A stretch of DNA of 64,000 nt from Pseudomonas pseudonitroreducens (GTDB lineage: Bacteria > Pseudomonadota > Gammaproteobacteria > Pseudomonadales > Pseudomonadaceae). The stretch is from positions 372,001-436,000 of the forward strand of contig NZ_BQHJ01000007.1 of NCBI RefSeq assembly GCF_021603645.1. The letters are read 5' to 3'. The notes beneath the pieces were generated by a model. The model had not been told where the DNA came from. It saw nothing but the letters and a program-made list of their open reading frames with translations, and did not search any database. This document shows positions 52,178 to 59,780 of the stretch, in pieces (positions within the stretch are counted from its first letter, which is position 1; each line of letters opens with the position of its first letter). The position numbers were made by a program, and so were the translations under genes.

Positions 52178-53147
52178 CGCTATCGATCTCCATGCCGCCC
52201 AGGGAAAGGAAGTTCTGCGGGTCGACGAATTCCCCGTGGTAGAGCACTTCGAAATGCAGGTGCGGGCCGGTGGAGCGCCCGGTGGAACCCACCTTGGCGA
52301 TTTCCTGCCCCGGCAGCACCACATCGCCCACTTTCACCAACAACTTGGAGGCGTGGGCGTAGCGCGTGACCAGGCCATTACCGTGGTCGATTTCCACGCG
52401 ATTGCCATAGGAAGGGTTCGGCCCGGCAACGATGACCCGGCCGCCAGCCGCCGCGTGGATCGGACTGCCGGTCGGCGCTGAGAAGTCCTGGCCGGAATGG
52501 AACGCCAGATGGTGATTGAACGGGTCGAAGCGGTTGCCGAACGGTGAACCCAGGCGCGCCTGCTCCAACGGACGGCGTGCGGGAATCGCCATGAAGTCGG
52601 CATTGCGCCGGGCCACCTGGTCCATCAGCAGGTCGAAGACCCGGCGCAGGCACGCAGCCGATTGCTCGTTGCGCTCAAGGTCAGCGGCCGATGCGGGCAA
52701 CGGATCGACGCAGGCCCTGGGCGGCAGCAGGATGCCGCCTTCGTTGCGGGTGGATGTGGACTTGCCCTTGGGCGCGGGCACCAGTTCGGGATCGACCTTG
52801 GACAGCTTGCGGGCGATTTCCTGATGGCTGTCGACAGCCTTGAGCAGGTAATCCGCGTCCTTTTCCAGGACCTGCAGACGGCCGGTCAGCTCGCCGATGC
52901 GCTCGGCGGCAAAGCGCTCGCCGGACTCATCCGGCGCTTCTTCGGCCTGCGCCACTGGCACCATCACCGTCTGGGTCTGGCCTCGACCCAGCCACAGCCC
53001 ACCAGCGAAGGCGGCCGTGGCAAGCACCAGCGTTACGCAGGCAGCACCCAGCACATACCGGCGCGTGTCGACCAGGCGCAGGTCCGAGCGAGTCAGGGCT
53101 TGCCGTGACGGAGAAAGGGATTTCATGGCGGTACCGTTGGAATGCAT
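52158..53147 (-). CDS. M23-family (LytM) peptidoglycan endopeptidase
   Basis: The 329-residue protein has one membrane helix (about 31-52), a coiled-coil stretch (about 76-118) and a C-terminal M23 domain. Zinc ligands are in HSGQDFSAP (His217, Asp221) and GPHLHFEV (His296, His298), all intact, so it is probably an active peptidoglycan endopeptidase. An ATG seven codons later (53126) is an alternative start; neither has a strong ribosome site. It heads the M23 / coiled-coil / bactofilin operon. The 169 bases upstream are AT-rich compared with the rest of the window. Confidence 0.92.
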   Translation of the reverse strand: MHSNGTAMKSLSPSRQALTRSDLRLVDTRRYVLGAACVTLVLATAAFAGGLWLGRGQTQTVMVPVAQAEEAPDESGERFAAERIGELTGRLQVLEKDADYLLKAVDSHQEIARKLSKVDPELVPAPKGKSTSTRNEGGILLPPRACVDPLPASAADLERNEQSAACLRRVFDLLMDQVARRNADFMAIPARRPLEQARLGSPFGNRFDPFNHHLAFHSGQDFSAPTGSPIHAAAGGRVIVAGPNPSYGNRVEIDHGNGLVTRYAHASKLLVKVGDVVLPGQEIAKVGSTGRSTGPHLHFEVLYHGEFVDPQNFLSLGGMEIDSDGLATD

Positions 53148-53316
53148 TCAGCCCGGCGGGTGGCCGCCGGGGTGCACAGGGTACCTTTTATTGGAAACTT
53201 CGCAGCGGCTAAACACTGAAAAATGTAAATAAATAAGAAGAAATCATCATGTCTGAGAATACTTTCAGATGTTTCCCACTAACGCGATCACATTATCCCA
53301 GTGAATCAAACTGCCA

Positions 53317-55050
53317 CTACGCCGGCAAAACAGACTCGATCTCCTGCAAACGATGCTCCTCCAGGCGCAGTTGGCGCGGGTGGAATCGCTTCAGGCTGGC
53401 CCGGTGGCCAATACTGACCAGGGTCACGCCCGGCAGTTGATCGATCAGCACCTGATACAGCGCGGCTTCGTCGGTTTCATCCAGCGCGGAGGTGGCTTCG
53501 TCGAGGAACAGCCACTGTGGTGCATAGAGCAGCGCGCGGGCAATGGCCAGGCGCTGCTGCTCGCCCGGTGAGAGCACGCGTTGCCAGTGATCGGCCTCAT
53601 CCAGGCGCGGCACCAGCGAATCCAGGCGACACAGGTGCAGCACCTGCTTCATCTGTTCGGGATCATGAGCGTCGCCCGCATCCGGATAGCAGAGCGCTTC
53701 GGCCAGGGTGCCGATGGGCAGGTACGGTTTCTGCGGAACGAACAGGCTGCGCGCCTCGGGCATCTGCACCACACCGCCGCCATAGCGCCACAGTCCGCTC
53801 ATGGCGCGCAACAATGTGCTCTTGCCGCCGCCGGACGGACCGCCGATCAGCACGTGCTCGCCAGGGTTGAACGCAAGACTGGTGGGTTGCAGCAGCTCGC
53901 GGCCGTTACCGAGTTTCAGGGTCAGGTTGTGCAGTTGCAGGTTCTCGCCGGTCTTGCGCACGTCAATGTTGGCGGACTCGTGGGCAGTCTCGTCCATGGT
54001 CTGGCGGAAGCTCAGCAGACGGTCGCAGGTAGCGCGCCAACTGGCGAGGCTGGCATAGGCATCGATGAACCAGCTCAGGCCGTCCTGCACGTTGCCGAAG
54101 GCGGAGTTGATCTGCATGAGCTCGCCCAGCTGGATCTGCCCGGAGAAGTAGCGCGGCGCAGCGACTATGAAGGGAAACACGGTAGCGATCTGGGCATAGC
54201 CGGAGCTGAAGAAGGTCAGGCGCTTCTGCACCTTCATCAGTTCCCAGAAGTTGCTCCAGACATTGCGGAAGCGCCCCATCAGGCGGTTGCTCTCGTTCGC
54301 CTCGCCGTTGTACAGGGCGATGCTTTCGGCATTCTCGCGCACCCGCACCAGGCCGAAACGCAGGTCCGCCTCGTAGCGTTGCTGGCGGTTGTTCAGGCCG
54401 ATCAGGCGGCGTGCGATGAGGTGGGTCAGCCAGCTACCGACCGCGGCATAGAGCAGCGCCGCCCAGAACATGTAGCCGGGAATGCTGATGCCGAAGAGTT
54501 CGATGCTGCCGGACACGCCCCAGAGGATCACCGAGAAGGACACCAGGCTGACAATGTTGCGGATCAGGCCAAGTCCCAGGGTCAGGGTGGTGTCGGTGAA
54601 GCTGTTGAGGTCCTCGGAGAGTCGCTGGTCGGGGTTGTCGGTGTGCCCGCGCTGCTCCAGTCGGTAGTAGTTCTTGTCGCCCAGCCAGGCGGCGAAGTGC
54701 TTCTCCGTCAACCAGCGGCGCCAGCGGATGGTGAGCATCTGCGTCAGATAGAGCCGGTAGACCGCCGTGAGGATGAACACGGCAGCGATGCCGCAGAACA
54801 TCAGCATCAAATGGATGAAGCTCTTCAGGTCCTTGTTCTGCAGGGCGTTGTAGAAGTCGCGGTACCAGCTGTTGAGCCAGACGCTGAGTGCCACGCCCAC
54901 CAGCGACAGGGCGATCACCACGATCAGCAGCAGCCAGGCCATGCCCTTCTCTTCGCTGCGCCAGTAGGGCGCGGTGAGTTGCCAGACTCGGTGGAAGAAG
55001 CGGCTGCGAACGGCGTCGTTCGCGGCCCGGTACTCGGCGCTGTCGGTCAT
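53317..55050 (-). CDS. SbmA/BacA-type ABC transporter with fused ATPase (YddA-like)
   Basis: The 577-residue half-transporter has an N-terminal membrane domain with TDNPDQRLSEDLNSFTD and WRRWLTEKHFAAWLGDKNYY, hallmarks of the SbmA/BacA-ABCD superfamily. The ATPase domain follows, with Walker A GGPSGGGKSTLL, signature LSPGEQQRLAIARALL and Walker B WLFLDEATSALDE. Relatives move peptides, B12 or very-long-chain fatty acids; direction and substrate are unknown here. It is separated from roxR by a terminator and is not in this place in P. aeruginosa as I recall. Confidence 0.9.
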   Translation of the reverse strand: MTDSAEYRAANDAVRSRFFHRVWQLTAPYWRSEEKGMAWLLLIVVIALSLVGVALSVWLNSWYRDFYNALQNKDLKSFIHLMLMFCGIAAVFILTAVYRLYLTQMLTIRWRRWLTEKHFAAWLGDKNYYRLEQRGHTDNPDQRLSEDLNSFTDTTLTLGLGLIRNIVSLVSFSVILWGVSGSIELFGISIPGYMFWAALLYAAVGSWLTHLIARRLIGLNNRQQRYEADLRFGLVRVRENAESIALYNGEANESNRLMGRFRNVWSNFWELMKVQKRLTFFSSGYAQIATVFPFIVAAPRYFSGQIQLGELMQINSAFGNVQDGLSWFIDAYASLASWRATCDRLLSFRQTMDETAHESANIDVRKTGENLQLHNLTLKLGNGRELLQPTSLAFNPGEHVLIGGPSGGGKSTLLRAMSGLWRYGGGVVQMPEARSLFVPQKPYLPIGTLAEALCYPDAGDAHDPEQMKQVLHLCRLDSLVPRLDEADHWQRVLSPGEQQRLAIARALLYAPQWLFLDEATSALDETDEAALYQVLIDQLPGVTLVSIGHRASLKRFHPRQLRLEEHRLQEIESVLPA

Positions 55051-55071
55051 GGGTCGGCTCGCACGGCTGGA

Positions 55072-55102
55072 AATAAAAAGGAGCGCTCATTGGCGCTCCT
55101 TT
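55072..55102 (-). terminator. Terminator of roxSR
   Basis: On the minus strand AAAGGAGCGC (55093-55102) pairs with GCGCTCCTTT (55077-55086) and is followed by TTATTT, 15 bases after the roxR stop. Confidence 0.85.
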
Positions 55103-55116
55103 GTGTTATCGATCGC

Positions 55117-55677
55117 TTAACGCCTCACCGGGCGTTTCTGCAGCTTACGTTGCAAGGTGCGCCGGTGCATACCCAGCGCTCGGGCGGTCGCGGAGATGTT
55201 GCCGTCATGTTCGGCAAGTACACGCTGGATATGTTCCCACTGCAGGCGGTCGACCGACATGGGGTTTTCCGGCACCAGGGACTCAAGGTCCGCATGCTGC
55301 GACAGCAGGGCGGTCAGCACGTCATCGGCGTCGGCCGGCTTGCACAGGTAGTTGGTGGCGCCGCGCTTGATGGCTTCGACCGCGGTGGCGATGCTGGAAT
55401 AGCCGGTGAGGATCACCACGCGCATCTCGGCGTCGAGTTCGAGCAGCTTGGGCAGCAGCACCAGGCCGGAATCGCCGTCCATCTTCAGGTCAAGCACGGC
55501 GTAGTCGGGCAGATCTTCCTTGGCCATGGCCAGGCCTTCTTCGGCGGAGCCGGCGACCGACACCCGCAACCCGCGACGGGTCATGGCGCGAGCCATGACG
55601 CGGGTAAAGGTGGCATCGTCATCCACCAGCAGCAGGTGGGGCTGCTCTTCGCCTTCGAACAGGATCTCTTCGCTCAT
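55117..55677 (-). CDS. roxR: Redox response regulator RoxR (PrrA/RegA family)
   Basis: The 186-residue regulator has a receiver domain with acidic pocket VDDDATF and phosphoacceptor Asp63 in YAVLDLKMDGDSG. A C-terminal Fis-type HTH follows (about 145-186: HIQRVLAEHDGNISATARAL, then MHRRTLQRKLQKR). The P. aeruginosa homologue controls the cyanide-insensitive oxidase cioAB and other respiratory genes. It lies 24 bases after roxS. Confidence 0.95.
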   Translation of the reverse strand: MSEEILFEGEEQPHLLLVDDDATFTRVMARAMTRRGLRVSVAGSAEEGLAMAKEDLPDYAVLDLKMDGDSGLVLLPKLLELDAEMRVVILTGYSSIATAVEAIKRGATNYLCKPADADDVLTALLSQHADLESLVPENPMSVDRLQWEHIQRVLAEHDGNISATARALGMHRRTLQRKLQKRPVRR

Positions 55678-55701
55678 GGTACTTCCTCGCGGGCGCGGCG
55701 A

Positions 55702-56958
55702 TCAGGCCACGCCATAGCTTCTGGGCAGACGCAACTCAGTCAGAGTGCCGCCATCTTCATGGTTATACAACTTCACCGTTCCACCTGCGCGGGTCACGCT
55801 GGCCTGGCTGAGGAACAACCCCAGGCCAAAGCCCTTGCCCTTGGTGGTGAAGAACGGCTTGCCGAGCTGCTCGGCAATGGCCAGCGGCACGCCGGGGCCC
55901 TGGTCGCGGATGCTCAGGCAGATTTCCCCGGCATCCCAGTCCAGGCGGATGTCCAGATCGTCCGGACAGGCGTCCGTCGCATTATTCAGCAGGTTCAGCA
56001 GCGCCTGGCTCAGGTCGGTCGGCGGCGTCATCCGCGGCGCCTTGCCCTTGCCCAACGTCTGGTAGCGATAGCTTGCCTCGGGGCGCATCAAGTGCCAGCG
56101 CCGCAGCACCGACTCGACCCATTCGTTGGCGCCCTGCTCTTCCACCGCCTGGCGACGATCCGCTTCGGCGGCGCGCACCAGGTGCTGCAGGGTGGTCTTG
56201 CAGAGCTTGACCTGCTCCTGCAGCAGGGCGAGATCTTCCTGCAGCAGCGGCTGATCCGCATTGGTCTGGCGCAATTCCTTGAGCAGTACGCTCATGGTCG
56301 CCAGCGGCGTACCCAGCTCATGGGCGGCACCCGCGGCCTGGGTGGCAACGGCCAGCAGCTGCTGGTCACGCATGCCTTCCTCGCGGCGCTGGGCCTGCAG
56401 TTGCTCCTGCCGACGCAGCGACTCGGACATGCGGGCGACGAAGAAGGTGATCAGCGCAGCAGCCAGGGCGAAGCTCAGCCACATGCCATAGACAAGGAGG
56501 TTGTCACGCTGCCCTGCGGCCATCTCCAGCGGATGGAACCAGACCAGCAGTACCGTGTAGCTGGCCAGCGCCAGGCCGGCCAGGGCAATGGTGTAGAGCC
56601 ATGGCAGGGTCGCCGCGGCGATGGTCAGCGGCACCAGGTAATAGGAAACGAAGGGATTGCTCGAGCCGCCCGAGTAATAGAGCAGCACACTGTGGATGAC
56701 CAGGTCGCAGGCCAACTGGACGGCGTATTCCAGTTCGGTCACCGGCCACGGGCCGCGCAGGCGCAGCGCAGTTCCCAGGCACAGCACGAGGGAGACGCCG
56801 AGGGTCACACCGAGCGCGAGCCAGGGCAGCTGGATCAACTGGGCCTTGTAGGCGAGCCCGACCGAACCGGCCTGAGCGGCAAGCACGAGAATACGGATGA
56901 GTGTCAGATGCAGAAGGTTCTGACGACTGGCGGACAGCTGGAAAACCGGTGGGCGCAT
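55702..56958 (-). CDS. roxS: Redox sensor histidine kinase RoxS (PrrB/RegB family)
   Basis: The 418-residue kinase has six membrane helices in its first 175 residues, a RegB-type H-box AAHELGTPLATM with His213, and ATP-lid boxes NLLNNATDA, DQGPGVPLA and GFGLGLFLSQ. Between helices it carries GGSSNPF (97-103), which fits the GGxxNPF quinone-binding motif of RegB. It probably reads the ubiquinone pool and phosphorylates RoxR. The start at MRPPVFQLSAS was chosen; 76 further upstream codons overlap the divergent intergenic region and lack family character. Confidence 0.94.
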   Translation of the reverse strand: MRPPVFQLSASRQNLLHLTLIRILVLAAQAGSVGLAYKAQLIQLPWLALGVTLGVSLVLCLGTALRLRGPWPVTELEYAVQLACDLVIHSVLLYYSGGSSNPFVSYYLVPLTIAAATLPWLYTIALAGLALASYTVLLVWFHPLEMAAGQRDNLLVYGMWLSFALAAALITFFVARMSESLRRQEQLQAQRREEGMRDQQLLAVATQAAGAAHELGTPLATMSVLLKELRQTNADQPLLQEDLALLQEQVKLCKTTLQHLVRAAEADRRQAVEEQGANEWVESVLRRWHLMRPEASYRYQTLGKGKAPRMTPPTDLSQALLNLLNNATDACPDDLDIRLDWDAGEICLSIRDQGPGVPLAIAEQLGKPFFTTKGKGFGLGLFLSQASVTRAGGTVKLYNHEDGGTLTELRLPRSYGVA

Positions 56959-57121
56959 GGTGAATTCCGGAATTTGCGCGAGTATAGCCAAGAGCCCCCT
57001 CTCCTTTATGCGGCATAGCGCCACAGCATACTCCAGCGCAGCCTGTGACCGCCGCCTCAGTCCGAAACAATTAGTGACATCGACCCTTAACCCGTTTGCG
57101 AACCAATCCTCGTCAAAGGGT

Positions 57122-57150
57122 CTGACAGTCCTCGCCACTGCCTCTACTAA
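57122..57150 (+). promoter_or_regulatory. Possible promoter of the SIMPL-domain gene
   Basis: CTGACA (57122-57127) lies 17 bases before TACTAA (57145-57150), with TCTACT (57143-57148) as an alternative -10; this is 40 bases upstream of the start. The -35 is good and the -10 is poor. Confidence 0.4.
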
Positions 57151-57188
57151 GCTGTGGCCCGGACATTTTCTGGAGCAAGGAGTCATCC

Positions 57189-57905
57189 ATGTCTGTACTG
57201 AAGAAACCCTTCACCGCCATCGCCGCCGCCATCGCCCTGTGTGCCACCAGCCTCGGGGCCATGGCAGACGAACCTCGCTACAACCAGGTTTCGCTGCGCG
57301 CCGAGGTCAGCCAGGAAGTCGCCCACGACCTGATGCACGTAACCCTGTTCAGCGAGGGCCAGGCCACCGATCCGGCGAAGCTGGCCAGCGAGACCACCAC
57401 CACACTGAATGCGGCCGTGGAGCAGGCACGCAAGGTCAAGGGCGTGACCGTCAGCCTGGGCAGCCGCAACAGCTACCCGGTGTATGACGACAAGGGCCAG
57501 AAGATCACCGCCTGGCGCGAGCGTGCGGAAATCCGCCTGGAAAGCACCGACTTCGCCGCCCTTTCCCAGCTCACCGCCGATCTGCTGGGCAAGTTGAAGA
57601 TGGGCAGCATGGACTTCAGCATCGCCGACGCTACCCGCGCGAAGAATGAGGACGCGATGATGAAAGGCGCCGTGGATGCCTTCAAGGCCCGCGCCCAGGT
57701 CCTCACCGAGGCGCTCGGCGGCAAGGGCTACAAGCTGGTCAGCCTGAACCTGAACACCTCCGGCGCGCCACGGCCGATGCCGGTGATGCGCATGGCCGCC
57801 GCCAAGTTCGCCTCCATGGATTCGGCACCGGCGCAGGAAATCGAAGCCGGCACCAGCCAGGTCACCGTCAGTGCCGACGGCACGATCGAGGTGCAGATGC
57901 CGTAA
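57189..57905 (+). CDS. SIMPL-domain (DUF541) periplasmic protein
   Basis: The 238-residue protein has a signal peptide (about 1-26, ending GAMA) and a SIMPL/DUF541 fold: RYNQVSLRAEVSQEVAHDLM, NAAVEQARKVKGVTVSLGSR, and RAQVLTEALGGKGYKLVSLN. Family members are poorly known; some are linked to oxidative stress. A GCAAGGAG site supports the start. It is divergent from roxS, as in P. aeruginosa. A GC-rich hairpin (57927-57952) lies 20 bases after the stop without a T-run. Confidence 0.88.
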   Translation: MSVLKKPFTAIAAAIALCATSLGAMADEPRYNQVSLRAEVSQEVAHDLMHVTLFSEGQATDPAKLASETTTTLNAAVEQARKVKGVTVSLGSRNSYPVYDDKGQKITAWRERAEIRLESTDFAALSQLTADLLGKLKMGSMDFSIADATRAKNEDAMMKGAVDAFKARAQVLTEALGGKGYKLVSLNLNTSGAPRPMPVMRMAAAKFASMDSAPAQEIEAGTSQVTVSADGTIEVQMP

Positions 57906-57975
57906 CACCCGCGGGGGCTTCCAGCGCGGCGCCTCGGGGGACCGGGGCGCCGTTGCTCGACCGCACGGTTCCCAT

Positions 57976-58023
57976 TGTCGAAATTGCGACATTCCCTTGC
58001 ACCCGCGTCACAACTTCTACACT
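57976..58023 (+). promoter_or_regulatory. Candidate operator and promoter of the dpp operon
   Basis: A perfect inverted repeat TGTCG-N6-CGACA (57976-57991) is followed by TTGCAC (57997-58002) and TACACT (58018-58023), spaced 15 bases. The layout could be an operator just upstream of a weak promoter. It lies in the 222-base gap before the first binding-protein gene. Confidence 0.35.
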
Positions 58024-58127
58024 CACCCCGGTCAGCCGCTTGCACCCGGCATGTGCCGTGCATAGCTTCACGCAACGCAGCTCACGAGGCTGCCCCTCGA
58101 TGACAACCAGAATAAACAGAGGTCCAA

Positions 58128-59729
58128 ATGCGTAAGAACGCCGTCATCCGCTCCATGATTGCCGCTGGGCTGATCGCCAGCGCCCCGCTCGCCCACGCCG
58201 CCAACAACCTGGTCTACTGCTCCGAAGGCAGCCCTGCGGGTTTCGACCCGGGCCAGTACACCACCGGCACCGACTTCGATGCCTCGGCGGAAACCGTGTT
58301 CAACCGCCTCACCCAGTTCGAGCGCGGCGGCACCCAGGTCATCCCGGGCCTGGCGGAGAAGTGGGACGTATCCGATGACGGCAAGACCTACACCTTCCAC
58401 CTGCGTTCCGGCGTGAAGTTCCACACCACCGACTACTTCAAGCCGACCCGCGAGTTCAACGCCGACGACGTGCTGTTCACCTTCAACCGCATGCTCGACA
58501 AGAACCACCCGTTCCGTAAGGCGTACCAGACCGAATTCCCCTACTTCACCGACATGGGCATGGACGCGAACATCGCCAAGGTGGAGAAGGTCGACGACAA
58601 GACCGTCAAGTTCAGCCTCAACGAAGTCGACGCCGCGTTCATCCAGAACCTGGCGATGAGCTTTGCCTCGATCCAGTCCGCCGAATACGCCGACCAGTTG
58701 CTCAAGCAGGGCAAGGCCAGCGAGATCAACCAGAAGCCCATCGGCACCGGCCCATTCGTGTTCAGTCGCTACCAGAAGGACGCGATGATCCGCTTCAAGG
58801 CCAACCCGGACTACTGGAACAAGGGCGACGTGAAGATCGACAACCTGATCTTCGCCATCAACACCGACGCCTCGGTACGCATGCAGAAGCTCAAGGCCAA
58901 CGAGTGCCAGGTCACCCTCTTCCCGCGCCCCGCCGACCTGGAGTCGCTGAAGAAGGACCCGAACCTGAACATGCCGTCGCAGCCGGGCTTCAACCTCGGC
59001 TACATCGCCTACAACGTCCTCCACAAGCCGTTCGACAAGCTCGAAGTGCGTGAGGCGCTGGACATGGCGGTGAACAAGAAGGCGATCATCGATGCCGTCT
59101 ACCAGGGCGCCGGCCAGCTCGCCGTGAACGGCATGCCGCCGACCCAGTGGTCCTACGACGACAGCATCAAGGACGCCGGCTACAACCCGGAAAAGGCCAA
59201 GGAGCTGCTGAAGAAGGCCGGCGTCGCCGAAGGCACCGAGATCACCCTGTGGGCCATGCCGGTGCAGCGCCCGTATAACCCCAACGCCAAGCTGATGGCC
59301 GAGATGCTGCAGTCCGACTGGGCCAAGGTCGGCATCAAGGCGAAGATCGTCACCTACGAATGGGGCGAGTACATCAAGCGCGCCAAGGGCGGCGAGCACG
59401 ACGCCATGCTGATCGGCTGGAGCGGCGACAACGGTGACCCGGACAACTGGCTGGGCACCCTCTACGGCTGTGATGCCGTGGACGGCAACAACTTCTCCAA
59501 ATGGTGCGACCCGGCCTACGACAAGCTGATCAAGGATGCCAAGCGCACTCCGGACCAGGCCAAGCGCACCGAGTTGTACAAACAGGCCCAGCACATCCTC
59601 AAGGAGCAGGTGCCGATCACCCCGATCGCACACTCCACCGTATACCAGCCAATGCGCAAGACGGTGCAGGACTTCAAGATCAGCCCGTTCGCGCTGAACT
59701 CGTTCTACGGCGTCAGCGTAGGCAAGTAA
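58128..59729 (+). CDS. dppA1: Dipeptide/peptide ABC transporter substrate-binding protein 1
   Basis: The 533-residue protein has a signal peptide (ending APLAHA) and belongs to the family 5 binding proteins: LVYCSEGSPAGFDPGQYTTG, FHLRSGVKFHTTDYFKPTRE, PIGTGPFVFSRYQKDAMIRF and SGDNGDPDNWLGTLYGCDA. It captures di- or oligopeptides for DppBCDF. An AGAGG site precedes the ATG. By order it matches dppA1 of P. aeruginosa, but which dppA it is cannot be fixed without alignment. Confidence 0.92.
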   Translation: MRKNAVIRSMIAAGLIASAPLAHAANNLVYCSEGSPAGFDPGQYTTGTDFDASAETVFNRLTQFERGGTQVIPGLAEKWDVSDDGKTYTFHLRSGVKFHTTDYFKPTREFNADDVLFTFNRMLDKNHPFRKAYQTEFPYFTDMGMDANIAKVEKVDDKTVKFSLNEVDAAFIQNLAMSFASIQSAEYADQLLKQGKASEINQKPIGTGPFVFSRYQKDAMIRFKANPDYWNKGDVKIDNLIFAINTDASVRMQKLKANECQVTLFPRPADLESLKKDPNLNMPSQPGFNLGYIAYNVLHKPFDKLEVREALDMAVNKKAIIDAVYQGAGQLAVNGMPPTQWSYDDSIKDAGYNPEKAKELLKKAGVAEGTEITLWAMPVQRPYNPNAKLMAEMLQSDWAKVGIKAKIVTYEWGEYIKRAKGGEHDAMLIGWSGDNGDPDNWLGTLYGCDAVDGNNFSKWCDPAYDKLIKDAKRTPDQAKRTELYKQAQHILKEQVPITPIAHSTVYQPMRKTVQDFKISPFALNSFYGVSVGK

Positions 59730-59736
59730 GGCCAGC

Positions 59737-59759
59737 GGCCGCCGGGCTTCCCGGCGGCC
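59737..59759 (+). other. Strong hairpin between the two binding-protein genes
   Basis: GGCCGCCGGG (59737-59746) pairs with CCCGGCGGCC (59750-59759) over a CTT loop, followed by TTCTCC. It lies 8 bases after the first stop. The short T-run suggests partial termination or 3'-end protection, so that the first binding protein is made in excess. Confidence 0.6.
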
Positions 59760-59780
59760 TTCTCCCCCGGCGCAGCCGCC

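Noticed and set aside
53249-53440. Short plus-strand frame starting in the AT-rich gap
   Set aside because: It has no ribosome site and most of it is antisense to the 3' end of the ABC transporter gene.
53581-57018. 1145-codon plus-strand open frame
   Set aside because: It runs antisense across the ABC transporter, roxR and roxS and has no recognisable domain.
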